Shown here piece by piece: positions 1-7,023 of a stretch of DNA of 64,000 nt. The notes below the pieces were generated by a model. The model was not told where the DNA came from. It was given only the letters and a program-made list of their open reading frames with translations, and ran no database searches. Every line of letters begins with the position of its first letter. Within the stretch, counting starts at the first letter, position 1. Source of the stretch: Avoscillospira_A sp052117125 (GTDB lineage Bacteria; Bacillota; Clostridia; Oscillospirales; Oscillospiraceae); contig NZ_JBQKJT010000013.1 of assembly GCF_052117125.1 (NCBI RefSeq), positions 1-64,000 of the forward strand, read 5' to 3'. The translations under genes were made by a program, and so were the position numbers.

Positions 1-1041
1 CTGGTATTCCGGACAAATCACACAGTCATAGTGTTCATCATACACATACTTCCACCACTCGTGCCCACCCTTCATGGTCTGAGGCCGCTTGTAGGCGGTG
101 GAGAGCACACGACCATCTTCAAATACCTTTTTGCAGATATGCGGGGTCTTGTAGGCGGAATCGGCAACAATCGTCTCTACTTCCGGGAAATCCGCTGTCA
201 CACGGTCATACACTTCGTCAAAGGCCACGCTGTCATGTACATTTCCAGGGGTAATGACTGTCTCCAGGACAAATCCATGCTTGTCACAGGCTGTGTGGGC
301 CTCATAGGCAAACTGCCGTTTGTGCTCTCCCTTCACAAATAGGCCGCTGTCAGGGTCAGTTACGCTCCGGGTCACCGTACGCAGCTTTTCCTTCTTCCGC
401 CGGGCCAGCTTCTTCTTCGAGGTGTTGTCTCTATGCTTCTTCGTCGGGGTCGGTGGCTCGTCATCATCATCAAAGGGTTGCTTTCCATGGGCCTCTCGGT
501 CTGCGTTTACCTCTTCCATCAGTTCCTTGGCATAGTGCCTGGATGCCGCCGGAATCTGCACTTTCACCTGCTTTTTGGTATTGGCATTTGCTTTGATGTG
601 TGTTCCGTCTATAAATACCGCCTTGGGTGAAAGATAACCTGCCTCCGCTACCTCTTCCAAAATCCATTGGAATACCTGGTCTACTGTCTCCTCGGTAAAG
701 CGGTGCCGGAAATTATAGCTCACCGTGGAAAAGTGGGGAGTTTCCTCCTGCAAGGTGTACCCCAAAAACCAGCGGTAGGCCATATTTAAGCTTACCTCCT
801 CCGCCGTCCGCCGAAGGGACGGCAATCCATATAGATGCTGGATCAGTACTATTTTGAACAGCACCACCGGGTCTACACTTGGCCTGCCGTTGTCTTCACA
901 GTATAACGGCTTCACCATTTCATATAAACGGTTGAAATCTACCGCCTTGTCTATTTTCCGGAGCAGATGCCCCTCTGGTACCAGGCTATCTATTTCCACC
1001 ATCTCTATCACATTACGATCCATTTTTTCACGTTCCAGCAT
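1..1041 (-). mobile_element. IS1182-family transposase, 3' part cut by window edge
   Basis: The minus frame stays open for 347 codons from the ATG at 1041 to the first base of the window, so the C-terminus is missing. The protein starts MLEREKMDRNVIEM and has the N-terminal DUF772/InsH-type region (RKIDKAVDFNRLYEMV, then a region around residues 75-100 with GYTLQEETPHFSTVSYNFR). It continues with a Lys/Arg-rich linker and a DDE_Tnp_1_6-like part containing FIDGTHIKANANTKK and VADSAYKT, where two of the catalytic acidic residues are expected. A ribosome site AGGTGGTG lies about 6 nt upstream. The reading frame seen is intact, so the element may be active. Confidence 0.88.
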
Positions 1042-1077
1042 CTTTTTCACCACCTACTTTATTTTACCTCTTACAAA

Positions 1078-1109
1078 CGAAAAAGCCCAGCTTTCGTTGG
1101 ACTTTTTCG
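1078..1109. repeat. Likely terminal hairpin / inverted end of the IS element
   Basis: Two arms, 1078-1091 and 1096-1109, pair as an imperfect palindrome (CGAAAAAGCCCAGC against GTTGGACTTTTTCG) just upstream of the transposase start. A palindrome at this place fits an IS end, but the other end is outside the window, so target-site duplication and exact IS boundary cannot be set. Confidence 0.5.
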
Positions 1110-1117
1110 ACAGACTG

Positions 1118-1154
1118 AGGAGGAGGACAGACGAAAACCGTCTGTCCTCCTCCT
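1118..1154. terminator. Long perfect hairpin after the nucleotide-sugar dehydrogenase
   Basis: A perfect 16-bp stem (1118-1133 with 1139-1154) and a 5-nt loop (AAAAC) lie 18 nt past the stop of the 1172-2371 gene and next to the IS end. No good T-run follows on either strand, so it may block read-through into the IS or be a processing hairpin instead of a classic intrinsic terminator. Confidence 0.55.
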
Positions 1155-1171
1155 GTAAGTTTCCTCAAACT

Positions 1172-2371
1172 TCAGCGCATCAGGCCGACACAATCATAAT
1201 ACGGCTTGGACGCGATCAGTTCCTTCTTTTCCTTGAATTCATTATGGGCCAAGGTGATTACGGCGTAATCACACTGAGCCATGGCATCTTCCAGAGAATG
1301 GTTAGCAAAACCGGCTACCTCATGCTGAATATAGGGCTCACAGGCCAAAACCTCATAGCCCCGCTGCCGCAGAATTTTGGCAAACTCCACAGAGGGACTC
1401 TCTCTGATGTCGTCAATGTTTGCCTTAAAGCTCATACCAAGCACGGCAACTTTCGCGCCGGGGGCCACATCCCTTGCAATGCGGTCGGCAACCCAGGCAG
1501 GCTTACCGTCGTTGATTATACGGGCTTCATAAATCAGCGGTGTAATATCCTCAAATTTCTCATGGATAAACCAGGGGTCCACGGCAATGCAGTGGCCACC
1601 GACACCGATGCCGGGGGTGTGTACATTAACGCGGGGATGGCAGTTAGCCAGCTGAATCAGATTGAATACATCAATTCCCAACCGGTCACAGACTTTACTC
1701 AGCTCGTTGGCATAGGCGATGTTAATATCGCGGAAAGTATTTTCCGTCAGCTTACACATTTCCGCCGTCAGATCGTCGGTGGTGCGGATGGTGCCTTTGG
1801 TGACAACCGGTGTATAGATTTCCTTGGCGTATTCTGCCGATTCTGGGCGGTTGGAGCCAATAATACGGTCGTTTTCCCGCAGCTCAATGAGCATTCTTCC
1901 AGGAATAATGCGTTCCGGACAGTGGGCCGTCATGAAGTCCTCGGCAGGAATGCCGCTGACCTCGGAGACGATGGACTCCACCAGGCGGGTAGAATACGGA
2001 GGCGATGTGGACTCCAGCACACACAAGCCGCCGGGGCGGATGACCTGTCCCACGCTGCGGGCGGCAGATTCCACATACTTCATATCTGAAACCCGCTTCC
2101 CTTCCGGCGTATCCCGGTGGGGCGTCTGCACAGCGATGATAAACACATCGGCGGGCTCAGGCTTAGCCGTAAAGTGCAGGCGGCCAGTGGCCATGGCCTG
2201 ATCCATGGCCTCCTGCAGGCCCGGTTCTACAATATGAATCTTTCCCGCATTGAGGGTTTTGACCACGCTCTCCTGAATGTCAAAGCCGCAGACTTCATAG
2301 CCGGCCAGTGTGAATGTAATGGCTGTGGGCAGACCGATATAGCCGCAACCCATGATCTCGATTTTTTTCAT
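1172..2371 (-). CDS. UDP-N-acetyl-mannosaminuronate dehydrogenase-like nucleotide-sugar dehydrogenase
   Basis: This is a 399-aa cytoplasmic enzyme of the UDP-glucose/GDP-mannose dehydrogenase family, closest by motif to WecC. It should oxidise a UDP-HexNAc sugar twice with NAD to the uronic acid for surface polysaccharide. It shows the N-terminal Rossmann motif GCGYIGLP (residues 8-15), the substrate-binding CPERIIPG (151-158) and the catalytic loop GVGGHCIAVDP with Cys261. The length is normal (WecC is about 420 aa). It lies 64 nt after metK with its own promoter-like boxes overlapping the metK stop. No epimerase or glycosyltransferase neighbours are visible, so the exact sugar is inferred. 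Confidence 0.85.
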   Translation of the reverse strand: MKKIEIMGCGYIGLPTAITFTLAGYEVCGFDIQESVVKTLNAGKIHIVEPGLQEAMDQAMATGRLHFTAKPEPADVFIIAVQTPHRDTPEGKRVSDMKYVESAARSVGQVIRPGGLCVLESTSPPYSTRLVESIVSEVSGIPAEDFMTAHCPERIIPGRMLIELRENDRIIGSNRPESAEYAKEIYTPVVTKGTIRTTDDLTAEMCKLTENTFRDINIAYANELSKVCDRLGIDVFNLIQLANCHPRVNVHTPGIGVGGHCIAVDPWFIHEKFEDITPLIYEARIINDGKPAWVADRIARDVAPGAKVAVLGMSFKANIDDIRESPSVEFAKILRQRGYEVLACEPYIQHEVAGFANHSLEDAMAQCDYAVITLAHNEFKEKKELIASKPYYDCVGLMR

Positions 2372-2424
2372 TTGTTACGCCCTTTCAGACTAAGGATCGG
2401 CAAAATACGATCCAGAATATAGCC

Positions 2425-2453
2425 ATTATATCACATCAGACACAAGCAAGCAA
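2425..2453 (-). promoter_or_regulatory. Sigma-A-type promoter for the nucleotide-sugar dehydrogenase
   Basis: TTGCTT (2453-2448), a 17-nt spacer and TATAAT (2430-2425) on the minus strand. The boxes overlap the last codons of metK, so the downstream gene can be read independently of the SAM riboswitch. Confidence 0.6.
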
Positions 2454-3593
2454 TTCTTCTTTGCGATTTGTTTTCTCCCAGGGCAGATCCAGGTCCAGAC
2501 GGCCGAAGTGGCCGTAGGCGGCAGTCTGCTGGTAGATGGGACGGCGCAAATCCAGTGCCTTGATGATGGCGGCGGGACGCAGGTCGAAGCAGCGGCGGAC
2601 GATCTCGCCCAGCTGCAGATCGCTGACCTTACCGGTACCGTAGGTGTCCACCAGGACCGATACAGGCTGTGCCACACCGATGGCATAGGCCAGCTCAATC
2701 TGGCACTTCTTGGCCAGACCGGCTGCAACGATATTCTTTGCGATATAACGGGCCATATACGCGGCGCTGCGATCCACCTTGGTGGGGTCCTTGCCGGAGA
2801 AGGCACCGCCGCCGTGGGCAGCGTAACCGCCGTAGGTATCGACGATGATCTTACGGCCAGTCAGGCCGCTGTCACCCACAGGACCGCCGATGACGAACCG
2901 GCCAGTGGGATTGACGTAGAACTTGGTCTCGCCATCGATGAGTTCAGCGGGCAGCGTAGGCTTGATGACCTGATCGATGACAGCCTCCCGCAGGGTGTCG
3001 ATGGCAATGTCGGGGCTGTGCTGGGTGGAAACGACTACAGTGTCGATGCGCTCCACGCTGCCGTCGTCGCCGTACTGGACGGACACCTGGCTCTTGCCGT
3101 CGGGGCGCAGCCAGTCGAGACGTCCAGACTTACGCTCGTCAGTGAGCTTCTTGGACAGCTTATGAGCAAAGGAAATGGGGGCGGGCATCAGCTCAGGAGT
3201 CTCATCGCAGGCGTAGCCGAACATCATGCCCTGGTCGCCGGCGCCGATCTCAGCAGCATCATCATAGGAGCTGTTGACGCCCATGGCAATATCGCCGGAC
3301 TGCTCATCGATGGCCGTCAGAATGGCGCAGGTCTTATAGTCAAAGCCGCACTTCTCGTCATAGCCGATCTTTTCAATGGTCTGGCGAGCCACTTTGGGGA
3401 TGTCCACATAGCAGCTGGTGGAGATCTCACCCATGACCAGCACCATACCGGTAGTGGTGGCGCACTCACAGGCTACGCGGGCCATGGGGTCTTGAGCCAG
3501 GATGGCGTCCAGAACGCCGTCGGAAATCTGGTCGCAAACTTTGTCGGGATGTCCTTCGGTAACAGACTCGGAAGTAAAAATTCTCTTTGCCAT
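2436..3593 (-). CDS. metK: S-adenosylmethionine synthetase
   Basis: This enzyme makes S-adenosylmethionine from methionine and ATP in the cytoplasm. The 385-aa product starts MAKRIFTSESVTEGHPDK, the family's N-terminal ATP-binding signature, and has the central GAGDQGMMFGYA loop and the GGGAFSGKDPTKVDRSAAY phosphate-binding loop. The ATG at 3593 is chosen over an in-frame start 45 nt upstream, because it has AAAGGAACG about 6 nt ahead and the upstream codons fall in the riboswitch terminator. It is controlled by the SAM-I riboswitch at 3629-3770. Its neighbour ahcY completes the removal of the methylation by-product. Confidence 0.98.
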   Translation of the reverse strand: MAKRIFTSESVTEGHPDKVCDQISDGVLDAILAQDPMARVACECATTTGMVLVMGEISTSCYVDIPKVARQTIEKIGYDEKCGFDYKTCAILTAIDEQSGDIAMGVNSSYDDAAEIGAGDQGMMFGYACDETPELMPAPISFAHKLSKKLTDERKSGRLDWLRPDGKSQVSVQYGDDGSVERIDTVVVSTQHSPDIAIDTLREAVIDQVIKPTLPAELIDGETKFYVNPTGRFVIGGPVGDSGLTGRKIIVDTYGGYAAHGGGAFSGKDPTKVDRSAAYMARYIAKNIVAAGLAKKCQIELAYAIGVAQPVSVLVDTYGTGKVSDLQLGEIVRRCFDLRPAAIIKALDLRRPIYQQTAAYGHFGRLDLDLPWEKTNRKEELLACV

Positions 3594-3628
3594 ATGATCG
3601 TTCCTTTCTTGTCTTGCGGGGAGTGACG

Positions 3629-3660
3629 AAAAAAGCACGCTCCGACAGGCGAAGCGTGCT
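3629..3660 (-). terminator. Riboswitch-controlled intrinsic terminator before metK
   Basis: On the minus strand a GC-rich hairpin (arms near 3651-3659 and 3635-3642) is followed by six T residues (3634-3629). It sits between the SAM aptamer and the metK ribosome site, the expected expression platform of a SAM-I riboswitch. Confidence 0.85.
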
Positions 3661-3670
3661 GAGTAGTCTA

Positions 3671-3770
3671 TTTCCTCATCTTTCGATTCGCACCGCCGGA
3701 TTTGGCACCTTACAAAAAAGCAGGTTGCCGGACTTCATCGGGCCGTTCCCTCCGTCACTCTTGATAAGTG
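3671..3770 (-). promoter_or_regulatory. SAM-I (S-box) riboswitch aptamer
   Basis: The minus strand reads CTTATCAAGAGTGACGGAGG, then GGCCCGATGAAGTCCGGCAA, then AAGGTGCCAAATCCGGC and, near the 3' side, GATGAGG. These are the conserved P1, kink-turn and core elements of the S-box riboswitch. With high SAM, the terminator at 3629-3660 is expected to form and metK to be turned off. Confidence 0.95.
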
Positions 3771-3788
3771 TTGTTCAATTATGTCGTT

Positions 3789-3817
3789 ATTATAGGGATA
3801 AAGACGAAACCTGTCAA
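3789..3817 (-). promoter_or_regulatory. Consensus sigma-A promoter of the metK riboswitch transcript
   Basis: TTGACA (3817-3812), exactly 17 nt, TATAAT (3794-3789) on the minus strand. Both hexamers are perfect. Transcription would start near 3782, about 12 nt before the riboswitch P1 stem. Confidence 0.9.
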
Positions 3818-3841
3818 GTGATTTTCTTGATTTTTAGAAAA

Positions 3842-5086
3842 TTACACTTCCCAGCCGCTCATATACGCTTTCTGCTCCGGTGTCAGCGTGTCGATTTTCA
3901 GACCGTTACCCTCCAGCTTCAGCAGGGAGACAGCGTCATCAATGGCCTTGGGTACCTCGTGGACGTTCTTCTCCAGATTGGCGCCGTTGTGGAGCATATA
4001 CTCCAGGGACAGCGACTGGATGGCAAAGCTGGTATCCATAATTTCCGCTGGGTGGCCGTTACCGGAAGCCAGATTGACAAGACGGCCCTCAGCCAGCAGA
4101 TTCAGCGTGCGGCCGTCGGCCAGCTCATAACCCATAATCTCATTGCGGCGGGGATAGACGCGAACAGCCAGCGCCGCCAGATCGTCACCGTTGACCTCCA
4201 CATTGAAGTGGCCAGCGTTGGACAGGAACGCGTTGTCCTTCATCTTCTCCATGTGCCGGCGAACAATGACATCCTTACAGCCGGTGGTGGTAACAAAGAT
4301 ATCACCTTCCGATGCGGCATCATCCATAGGCATCACACGGCAACCGTCCATGGTAGCTTCCAGCGCCTTGATGGGGTCAATTTCTGTGACAATGACGTTC
4401 GCGCCCATACCCTTGGCTCGCATGGCTACGCCGCGGCCACAGTAGCCGTAACCGGCCACGACCACAGTCTTACCTGCCACCAGCAGGTTGGTGGTGTGCA
4501 TGATGGCGTCCCACACGGACTGACCAGTGCCGTACTTGTTGTCGTAATAATGTTTGCACTTGGCATCGTTGACATTCATCATGGGGAACGGTAGTTTCCC
4601 GGCGGCGGCTCTGGCCTTGAGGCGGTGGATACCGGTGGTGGTCTCCTCACAGCCGCCGATGATATTTTCACCCAATTCTGCACATTTGCCGCTGAGCAGG
4701 TCTAAAAGGTCGCCGCCATCGTCAATAATCAGATGGGGACGGCAGGAAAGTGCGGCAATGAGATGGGATTCGTACTCTTCGGCGGTAGCGCCATGCCAGC
4801 AGTAGACATTGACGCCCATAGAAGCCAGACCGGCGGCTACATCGTCCTGAGTGGAAAGAGGGTTGCAGCCAGTGGCATGGACCTCGGCGCCGCCTGCGGC
4901 CAGACACAGGGCCAGATACGCTGTTTTGGCCTCCATATGAATGGACATGGTGATCTTTTTACCGGCAAAGGGTTTCTCCTTTTCAAACCGGGCGCGGATG
5001 GCGGACAGGGCCGGCATATAATCCTGGACCCAGGCGATTTTCATACGGCCATACTCGGCCAGGGACATATCTCTGACGATGCTCAT
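3842..5086 (-). CDS. ahcY: S-adenosylhomocysteine hydrolase
   Basis: This NAD-dependent enzyme splits S-adenosylhomocysteine, the product of SAM-dependent methylation, into adenosine and homocysteine. The 414-aa product has the short bacterial/archaeal form: MSIHMEAKTAYLALCL near the N-terminus, EETTTGIHRLKAR in the substrate domain, and the Rossmann loop VVAGYGYCGRGVAMRAKGMGA. The C-terminus keeps a Lys-x-x-Tyr-like end (EQKAYMSGWEV). The ATG at 5086 has AAAGGAG 8 nt upstream. The gene ends 25 nt before the metK promoter, so the two SAM-cycle genes are adjacent but separately promoted. Confidence 0.95.
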   Translation of the reverse strand: MSIVRDMSLAEYGRMKIAWVQDYMPALSAIRARFEKEKPFAGKKITMSIHMEAKTAYLALCLAAGGAEVHATGCNPLSTQDDVAAGLASMGVNVYCWHGATAEEYESHLIAALSCRPHLIIDDGGDLLDLLSGKCAELGENIIGGCEETTTGIHRLKARAAAGKLPFPMMNVNDAKCKHYYDNKYGTGQSVWDAIMHTTNLLVAGKTVVVAGYGYCGRGVAMRAKGMGANVIVTEIDPIKALEATMDGCRVMPMDDAASEGDIFVTTTGCKDVIVRRHMEKMKDNAFLSNAGHFNVEVNGDDLAALAVRVYPRRNEIMGYELADGRTLNLLAEGRLVNLASGNGHPAEIMDTSFAIQSLSLEYMLHNGANLEKNVHEVPKAIDDAVSLLKLEGNGLKIDTLTPEQKAYMSGWEV

Positions 5087-5115
5087 GAAACGGCTCCTTT
5101 GCAATGTTTTCTTTT

Positions 5116-5144
5116 ATCATAGCAAATTTTGCTTGCAATTACAA
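5116..5144 (-). promoter_or_regulatory. Probable ahcY promoter
   Basis: TTGTAA (5144-5139), 17 nt, TATGAT (5121-5116), about 30 nt before the ahcY start. No SAM riboswitch motif is seen in this short leader. Confidence 0.6.
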
Positions 5145-5182
5145 TCATTCCATGAAAAATTGGAGAATTCACAATTCGTCTA

Positions 5183-5211
5183 TGGACACTGCCGTTTTTT
5201 TCCGATATAAT
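5183..5211 (+). promoter_or_regulatory. Probable promoter of the rhomboid-like gene
   Basis: TGGACA (5183-5188), 17 nt, TATAAT (5206-5211), 32 nt before the start codon at 5243. It is divergent from the ahcY promoter. Confidence 0.65.
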
Positions 5212-5242
5212 AAATTGAATTACCGAAAGGGAGGCAATCTGC

Positions 5243-6103
5243 TTGAAAAAGCTGCAACGTTCCATTACCCGCTTTTTTTTCAATAATCGAAACCGAGGCA
5301 TCCCCAATCTGATGCTCTATATTGGCTTGGGCAATCTTCTGGTCTACATCTTCAGTCTGGCGGACCCCAGCGGCGCTCTGGTCTATGCGCTCTCATTCAG
5401 CAGGAGCAAAATTTTTGACGGGCAAATCTGGCGGCTGTTTTCCTACATCTTTATTCCCAATGTGGGTGGTAACGCCTTTACACAACCTCTGTTTCTCGCC
5501 ATTATGTTTTTCTTCTACTTCCAGATCGGCCGGATTCTGGAGGCCCGTTGGGGCATTATGAAGTTCAACTGCTACTATCTCTGCGGTGTCATCATCATGG
5601 ACATTGCCGCGTTGATTTTGGGCGTATCGGCTAATGCCTATTACCTGAATCTTTCCCTGATTCTAGCATTTGCTACGATGTGTCCGGAAGATCGAGTGCT
5701 GCTGCTCTACATCATTCCCTTCAAAATGAAGTGGCTGGCCTGGTTCTACCTTGGATCTGTGGTTCTGAGTTTCTTTTTCCTGGCATTCCCCTACTGCCTG
5801 TTCCCCGTGGTTGCACTGCTTAACTACTTCCTGTTTTTCGGCAGAGAGATTCAAAACGTTCTGCCCCGCATGGGTTCTTACCATCGCAGCTATACGCCGC
5901 CCCGGCAAACTGCGGCCCCCAATCCTCAATGGGCCGACCGCTACCGCGGCAAGGACGGCAAGAAGCCGTACCGACACAAGTGCACCGTCTGCGGCCGTAC
6001 CGACGCCGACTACCCAGACTTGGAATTTCGGTATTGCAGCCGCTGCAAGGGATATTACTGTTATTGCAGCGACCACATCAATAATCACGCGCATATCCAG
6101 TAA
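5243..6103 (+). CDS. Rhomboid-like membrane protein with C-terminal zinc ribbon, probably not a protease
   Basis: The 286-aa protein has about six hydrophobic segments between residues 20 and 200. It has a rhomboid-like WRLFSYIFIPN loop and a REIQNVLPR segment, then a soluble tail. The serine-protease signature GxSG is absent: the matching helix reads LAFATMCPEDR, and no His partner is clear, so I call it a pseudo-rhomboid by inference. The tail (about 245-285) carries CTVCG, CSRC and CYCSDHINNH, a likely zinc-binding ribbon facing the cytoplasm. The start is TTG at 5243 with AGGGAGG about 8 nt upstream. Function unknown. Confidence 0.75.
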   Translation: MKKLQRSITRFFFNNRNRGIPNLMLYIGLGNLLVYIFSLADPSGALVYALSFSRSKIFDGQIWRLFSYIFIPNVGGNAFTQPLFLAIMFFFYFQIGRILEARWGIMKFNCYYLCGVIIMDIAALILGVSANAYYLNLSLILAFATMCPEDRVLLLYIIPFKMKWLAWFYLGSVVLSFFFLAFPYCLFPVVALLNYFLFFGREIQNVLPRMGSYHRSYTPPRQTAAPNPQWADRYRGKDGKKPYRHKCTVCGRTDADYPDLEFRYCSRCKGYYCYCSDHINNHAHIQ

Positions 6104-6112
6104 ATCCTGCCA

Positions 6113-6149
6113 CGGCGTTTCCCGAAGAACGGAGGGAAACGCCGTTTTT
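6113..6149 (+). terminator. Intrinsic terminator after the rhomboid-like gene
   Basis: An 11-bp perfect stem (6113-6123 with 6134-6144) followed directly by TTTTT (6145-6149), 10 nt past the stop codon. Confidence 0.9.
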
Positions 6150-6152
6150 CTC

Positions 6153-6181
6153 TTGTCAATGATGGTAGGATATACTAAAAT
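6153..6181 (+). promoter_or_regulatory. Probable promoter of the SRAP gene
   Basis: TTGTCA (6153-6158), 17 nt, TAAAAT (6176-6181), just after the preceding terminator and 38 nt before the SRAP start. I see no clear LexA box here. Confidence 0.65.
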
Positions 6182-6219
6182 AAAGAAAAGAAGTATTTTT
6201 GCAAGAGGGGGTATTCCCA

Positions 6220-6804
6220 ATGTGCGGACGATTTCAGTTTTCTGTAACCCAATGCCCGGCATTGCAGTCCATTCGCAGCAGGCTGGCCCAGCAACAGGCA
6301 CTCCCCTGCTGGCCCGATGATCAGATTGCCCCTTCGGACCGGGCGCCGGTGCTGTTGGCTGGGGCAATGGAACTGACACCGGCACTGATGACTTGGGGAT
6401 TTCCCTGGCCGGGGCGTCAGCCTGTGATTCATGCTCGGGCGGAGACGCTGCTGGAACGGCCGATGTTCCGGGATGCCGCCGTACAACGGCGTTGTATCGT
6501 GCCGGCGTCTGCATTCTATGAGCGGGACCATGCCCGCCAACAGTTCCGGTTTGCTCTGCAAGACCGTCAGCCATTGTATATGGCGGCGGTATGGGACAAG
6601 CGTGGTGGTATGGACTGCTTCTGCATCATCACCACCGAGGCCAATGACTCCGTCCGCCCAACCCATGGCCGTATGCCGCTGCTGCTTCCGCCGGAGCAGT
6701 TGGAGCCCTGGCTGCTGGACAGCGCCGCTGTAAAGGCGCTGCTCCACACCAAGCAGCCTCCCCTGGACAGTACACGGGCCGATGGACAGTTACAGTTGTG
6801 GTGA
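6220..6804 (+). CDS. SRAP-domain protein (YedK/HMCES-like abasic-site DNA-protein crosslinker)
   Basis: The 194-aa protein begins MCGRFQFS. In this family Met1 is removed and Cys2 becomes the catalytic residue that forms a thiazolidine crosslink with abasic sites in single-stranded DNA, shielding them during replication. It shows the core motifs: WGFPWP, VIHARAETLLERP with the conserved Glu, CIVPASAFYE, and THGRMPLLL in place of the usual HxRMP. The start at 6220 is fixed by the need for Cys2 and by the GAGGGGG ribosome site; an in-frame ATG 21 nt upstream would bury the cysteine. Confidence 0.9.
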   Translation: MCGRFQFSVTQCPALQSIRSRLAQQQALPCWPDDQIAPSDRAPVLLAGAMELTPALMTWGFPWPGRQPVIHARAETLLERPMFRDAAVQRRCIVPASAFYERDHARQQFRFALQDRQPLYMAAVWDKRGGMDCFCIITTEANDSVRPTHGRMPLLLPPEQLEPWLLDSAAVKALLHTKQPPLDSTRADGQLQLW

Positions 6805-6976
6805 GACAAACGTTTAAAATTTGTTATTGTTCCGTTCATGATCTGTTCATGGCCTGGCAGTAAGATAAACTTGTCCAAAAGGACAGCGGCAATCAGGGCA
6901 TTGGCCGAATGGTCTGATCGCCAAATGCTTTTTCATTTTCAACCTCCCTTTCTCTTTTCTTTTTTCACAACCGGCA

Positions 6977-7017
6977 GACCGCCCGCTCTCTTGCAAGAGC
7001 GGGCGGTCCTCTTTTTA
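6977..7017 (+). terminator. Strong terminator between SRAP and addA
   Basis: A 13-bp perfect GC-rich stem (6977-6989 with 6996-7008) with a 6-nt loop, followed on the plus strand by CTCTTTTTA. It may also stop minus-strand addAB transcripts, which end at 7024. The 6805-6976 stretch holds nothing else I can support. Confidence 0.85.
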
Positions 7018-7023
7018 TTCGGC

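Noticed and set aside
3594..3638. 15-codon upstream extension of metK
   Set aside because: These codons lie in the riboswitch terminator hairpin and its T-run, and the ATG at 3593 has a good ribosome site.
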